Shown: positions 6,776-9,394 of the stretch, one piece after another | Numbering within the stretch: the stretch's first letter is position 1 | How the letters are laid out: each line of letters opens with the position of its first letter | Origin: Paenibacillus sp. FSL H7-0331 | GTDB lineage: Bacteria > Bacillota > Bacilli > Paenibacillales > NBRC-103111 | NCBI RefSeq assembly: GCF_001956045.1 | Contig: NZ_MRTH01000087.1 | Coordinates: 1-9,394 of the forward strand | Direction of reading: 5' to 3' | DNA length: 9,394 nucleotides | Made by a program: the position numbers and the translations under genes | The notes under the pieces: model-generated | What the model was told of the DNA's origin: nothing | Databases searched by the model: none | What the model saw: the letters and a program-made list of their open reading frames with translations, nothing else

Positions 6776-8380
6776 TTATTTGTTCTTACGCCAATCTTTT
6801 ATAAACAGTAACTTTGTTCTGGTCAATTCCAGAACCTTTTTACTTTGAATGATCTTTTTAGTTTCCTTACTATATTTCTCGATTTCATCAATGGAAATGA
6901 ATATCTGTTTTCCAAAAACATTATAGATATCAATTATGTTCTCAACTGAACTGTTTTCAATATTCTTAAATAGCATCGAATCATGAATCAAGATCGGGAG
7001 AGCTGTTAATTCAAGTATCGCCAGATCAAACGTAATCAAGTTTGTATAAGCTTCCCCAGTACCTGTGTTATCTTCAATGCCATATGAATAATTTTTTTCT
7101 GTTAAAACAATCTTCGGAGACCGCCTACCGTCTTTATGCACAATTTGATTAAAGCTCTCTATCTTGTTGTTGATAATATTGCAAACTTCAATAATTATTT
7201 CACTTTTTACAAGCGACAGTTTTTCCTTCGTAGATTTTAAATCGTCAGCCACTGATAGTTTTTTGATGTAAGCAGTATTTTCATTTCGTTTTTGGTACAA
7301 AACAGAGGACAACTCAATTAATGGTTGGATTACTTCCTTTGAGACTGACTTGTTGGCAACGATATTTGTTAACTTTTCTTCGGTTTCGGCAATCTTGTGT
7401 TGGAGATACTCAAGTTCGATGCTGATTTCCTTCTCAGCCTTTATCAATTCATCATGAAGGATATTCGTGATAGATTCATGGAATTTTTCAATATCTTTAA
7501 GTTTCTCTAAATTTACACTCGGAAAAAAATCAGTCAATTTTCGAAACTGCTGACCATTCAGTGACTCCCTGTTAGATAGATCATTTCGGATTCTTTTCAA
7601 TTTACTCTCTTGAGATGACCTTTGGCGCTTATAATTGCGTAATTCTTCAGCTAGCTCGTTATTTATTGCATTAACAATATCAGCAACAGTATAAGAGATT
7701 CCCAGCGCTGTTTTCTCCATTTCAGTATTAATTTTTTCCAGCTCACGAATATTTTTATTATATGTTGTTTTATTTATTTTCGGTATATGATTAAATTTCT
7801 CAGCTTTTCTGATAGTACTTTGCGAATCGTTTAAGACCTTTATTTCAGCCTCAAGTTTCTTGATTCGATTGTATTGGTTAAAGAGTTTAATTAAATTGTT
7901 AATGACATCCTGATTCTTTTGTGTGCTAACTTCATGTAATGGTTTTTTAACATCAAAATTGGATTTTTGCCAAACCCTTGAATACAAACTAACAATGGAT
8001 CTGAATGAAATATCCTCTATCCCAATCTTATATAACTCTTTTAACTTTTGTGTATATTTATCAACATCAAGTTCTTCTATTGGGTTGTAGTCTTTATCAC
8101 ACAAAAAGACTGTTTGATAAGTCTTCGTTCCTCTTTTGAAGTAATATGGTTCTCCATTAAACTCGAAACAATAATTGAAGTCATGTTCACTGATATTGCT
8201 TACTACATCAGAGTTTTTATCTATATATGATCTTCCACCAAAAATGAAATCTAGTACCATCAAGAATGTTGACTTTCCAATCGAATTTGAAGCGACACTA
8301 TCCCCAAGAACCACATTCAGACCACTATAAAATTTCACCGTTTTTTCATTGAAAATAATGCAGCTAATCTCCTTTAACAT
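6776..8380 (-). CDS. DUF2326 SMC/ABC-like ATPase of an ABC-three-component system
   Basis: 534 residues. The Walker A-type loop GDSVASNSIGKSTFL (26-40) has the long insert typical of DUF2326 ATPases, followed by VLDFIFGG. A helical, coiled-coil-like middle runs from about 155 to 420. The C-terminal DUF2326 part carries the signature-like NTGTGEAYTNLI (438-449) and the Walker B-like LPILIHDS (461-468), then QIFISIDE. This is the split ATPase-head layout of SMC/RecN-like proteins: head, coiled coil, head. In ABC-3C systems it is the ATP-driven core thought to sense invading DNA and control an effector. The ATG at 8378-8380 is preceded by AAAGGA ten bases upstream, and the gene overlaps the middle-component gene by 17 bases. 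No terminator is seen after its stop; the IS110 remnant begins within about 35 bases. Confidence 0.88.
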   Translation of the reverse strand: MLKEISCIIFNEKTVKFYSGLNVVLGDSVASNSIGKSTFLMVLDFIFGGRSYIDKNSDVVSNISEHDFNYCFEFNGEPYYFKRGTKTYQTVFLCDKDYNPIEELDVDKYTQKLKELYKIGIEDISFRSIVSLYSRVWQKSNFDVKKPLHEVSTQKNQDVINNLIKLFNQYNRIKKLEAEIKVLNDSQSTIRKAEKFNHIPKINKTTYNKNIRELEKINTEMEKTALGISYTVADIVNAINNELAEELRNYKRQRSSQESKLKRIRNDLSNRESLNGQQFRKLTDFFPSVNLEKLKDIEKFHESITNILHDELIKAEKEISIELEYLQHKIAETEEKLTNIVANKSVSKEVIQPLIELSSVLYQKRNENTAYIKKLSVADDLKSTKEKLSLVKSEIIIEVCNIINNKIESFNQIVHKDGRRSPKIVLTEKNYSYGIEDNTGTGEAYTNLITFDLAILELTALPILIHDSMLFKNIENSSVENIIDIYNVFGKQIFISIDEIEKYSKETKKIIQSKKVLELTRTKLLFIKDWRKNK

Positions 8381-8597
8381 ATATTAACAGTCCTTTCTCA
8401 AGATCGTAATCGATCACATCAAGAACATATAAGACATCTAAAGAATAAAAAAACTCGCTTATTTCTTCAAAATGCTCAGATGTTTCGGTATATAGCTCCT
8501 CGATGTTTATTATTTTTGAATCAAGTTTATCCATCACAAATAACATCTTGCCAAGAATGGACTGGTTGAACCTAATAATCTTATTCGGATAAATCAT
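8364..8597 (-). CDS. ABC-three-component system middle component 6 (MC6-like)
   Basis: 77 residues, the usual size for this family. It begins MIYPNKIIRFNQSILGKM, matching the family's start of Pro-(Asn/Asp)-Lys followed by a short amphipathic segment and Ser-x-Leu/Ile-Gly. It continues through a helix with ISEFFYSLDVLYVLDVIDYD and a short C-terminal strand (KGLLIYVKGD), resembling a small winged-helix-like adaptor. The middle component is thought to link the ATPase with the effector. The ATG at 8595-8597 overlaps the effector stop (ATGA) and has GAGGTG five bases upstream, so translation is coupled on both sides. The family call rests on length, pattern and operon position. Confidence 0.8.
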   Translation of the reverse strand: MIYPNKIIRFNQSILGKMLFVMDKLDSKIINIEELYTETSEHFEEISEFFYSLDVLYVLDVIDYDLEKGLLIYVKGD

Positions 8598-9388
8598 GAA
8601 AGCACCTCACAGTTTTGGACAAAAAATGAAGCAATAATCCTACAGGCAGGTCTAGAATGATTATTAGTCTTCTTGTTAAACCACTCAATAATTCCGTCAA
8701 AAATATCTTCTTGACTGATACCCGATACCTTCAATTCAGTATAGAAAGTCTTTACCTGGCTTGAGAGCAAATCAAACGAACCTGTACGTGATTTATTTAA
8801 GTCAACAAATCTTTGCTTAATTGTTATAAAATAATCAACCACATCATTCTCAATGTCTCTTCTTGTTAATGCTGTCAATGTATTATCAGCTTTTTCCGAT
8901 ACTCTTAAAGCATCATATTTGAGTTTGTTTTCTTCTAGGTCACTCGGCACTTCGGAGACCAGCATTTCCAATACTACATTAATTTCTTCCTCGATTTTGT
9001 ATGCATTGAATTGACCATACACTTTATTCTTATGAATTAATCGCTTCTTTAAAGCCAATAATTTCTTGTATTCTGCAACTGTCCTTGGCTTATCAAATTT
9101 AGTATGACATGTAGGACAGAGCAAAATTAAATTATCTATATGGTTTAAATCAGTACTCAACACCTCTTCATCTTTTAGTAGTACCAGTTCAGATGGCGTA
9201 GGATTGAGTGGATATATATGAGCAATTTCAAACACTTTTTCCTTCTTTGTTTTATCATACATTAGTGGTTTAGCGCATAATGGACAAATGCCATCTACTT
9301 GATCATACAAAATCAGTGACCCTGCCCCGAATAGATAGACACATAGAAAACCTCTATAATAAAAGTGGAGGGATATACTATGGGGCAA
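8594..9388 (-). CDS. HNH-nuclease effector of the ABC-3C system, 5' end probably lost to an IS
   Basis: Two regions are clear. The HNH zinc finger starts at LYDQVDGICPLCAKPLMY (C35 and C38), continues with FEIAHIYPLN (H57) and ends with NLILLCPTCH (N86, C91, C94, H95), a complete Cys4 HNH site. The last ~95 residues, from LTRRDIENDVVDYFITIKQR to IIASFFVQNCEVLS, match the ABC-3C C-terminal domain that docks effectors on the system. The first ~24 residues, from the TTG at 9386-9388 to about 9317, do not look native. They read antisense through a probable IS3 left end (9317 onward) that has a plus-strand promoter, binding site and start codon. The frame is open to the window edge, so the true start was lost or replaced. 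A fusion expressed from the IS is conceivable. Confidence 0.75.
   Translation of the reverse strand: MPHSISLHFYYRGFLCVYLFGAGSLILYDQVDGICPLCAKPLMYDKTKKEKVFEIAHIYPLNPTPSELVLLKDEEVLSTDLNHIDNLILLCPTCHTKFDKPRTVAEYKKLLALKKRLIHKNKVYGQFNAYKIEEEINVVLEMLVSEVPSDLEENKLKYDALRVSEKADNTLTALTRRDIENDVVDYFITIKQRFVDLNKSRTGSFDLLSSQVKTFYTELKVSGISQEDIFDGIIEWFNKKTNNHSRPACRIIASFFVQNCEVLS
9332..9360 (+). promoter_or_regulatory. Promoter of the IS3-like transposase
   Basis: A perfect -10 TATAAT (9355-9360) is spaced 17 bases from TAGATA (9332-9337), a four-of-six match to TTGACA. Transcription would start near 9367, giving a very short leader in which GGAGGG is near the 5' end. This is typical of tightly limited insertion-sequence expression. 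Confidence 0.5.
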
Positions 9389-9394
9389 CGGAAG
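9380..9394 (+). CDS. First codons of a plus-strand gene, probable IS3 OrfA (truncated by window)
   Basis: ATG at 9380-9382 stands seven bases after a strong Shine-Dalgarno GGAGGG (9367-9372) and begins MGQRK before the window ends. A basic start of this kind is common in IS3-family OrfA helix-turn-helix proteins. Only five codons are visible, so the identity rests on the binding site and the adjoining terminal-repeat-like sequence. Confidence 0.45.

Larger units (their letters stand above)
9317..9394 (+). mobile_element. Probable left end of an IS3-family element
   Basis: From 9317 the plus strand reads TGACCCTGCCCCGAATAGAT and then AGACACAT, resembling the terminal inverted repeats of IS3-family (IS150-type) elements: TG start, CTG-C-CCC core, GACA about 20 bases in. 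Directly behind come a TATAAT box, a GGAGGG site and an ATG. The left boundary coincides with the point where HNH homology in the minus-strand gene stops. The right end and the target duplication are outside the window. Confidence 0.5.

Noticed and set aside
1..9394. CRISPR array, tRNA or rRNA genes
   Set aside because: No regularly spaced repeats, cloverleaf or rRNA-like sequence was noticed on either strand.

Overview
The window looks like a stretch of accessory (defence-island) DNA from a low-GC Gram-positive bacterium, most likely a Bacillales member such as a Paenibacillus relative. This rests on AT-rich genes, GGAGG-type ribosome binding sites, U-tract terminators and the style of the IS110 and IS3-like elements. 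The genus is inference. Every recognisable gene reads on the minus strand, so gene order runs from the right edge to the left.

Right part (about 6776-9394): a three-gene operon with overlapping ends encodes an ABC-three-component (ABC-3C) type system: an HNH-nuclease effector with an ABC-3C C-terminal domain, a 77-residue middle component of the MC6 type, and a DUF2326 SMC/ABC-like ATPase. The effector gene appears to be cut at its 5' end. At about 9317 the sequence changes to what looks like the left end of an IS3-family element, with a promoter, a GGAGGG site and the first codons of its transposase on the plus strand.

Middle (about 5290-6745): a decayed IS110-family transposase directly follows the ATPase stop codon. 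It lacks its N-terminal catalytic region and carries a one-base frameshift. The 5575-5828 non-coding flank could be the element's end and possibly the site of a guide (bridge) RNA. A terminator on the minus strand lies at 5255-5285.

Left-middle (about 2173-5045): a small reading frame of 39 codons, with a strong Shine-Dalgarno site but ATA where ATG is expected, overlaps the start of a superfamily 1 (RecD-like) helicase gene. The helicase gene is broken by one in-frame TGA (4669-4671) into an 86-residue piece and an 826-residue piece. Restored, it would encode about 918 residues. A terminator follows at 1959-1985.

Left (1-1843): a separately transcribed protein with a DUF4145-like domain carries an R-x6-H motif of the HEPN kind and ends at its own terminator. 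Beyond it lies about 1 kb without an intact gene: four consecutive hairpins, a coding-like remnant on the minus strand, a plus-strand terminator and the last codons of a plus-strand gene that begins outside the window. Overall this is a defence-type cluster eroded by insertions and point mutations.
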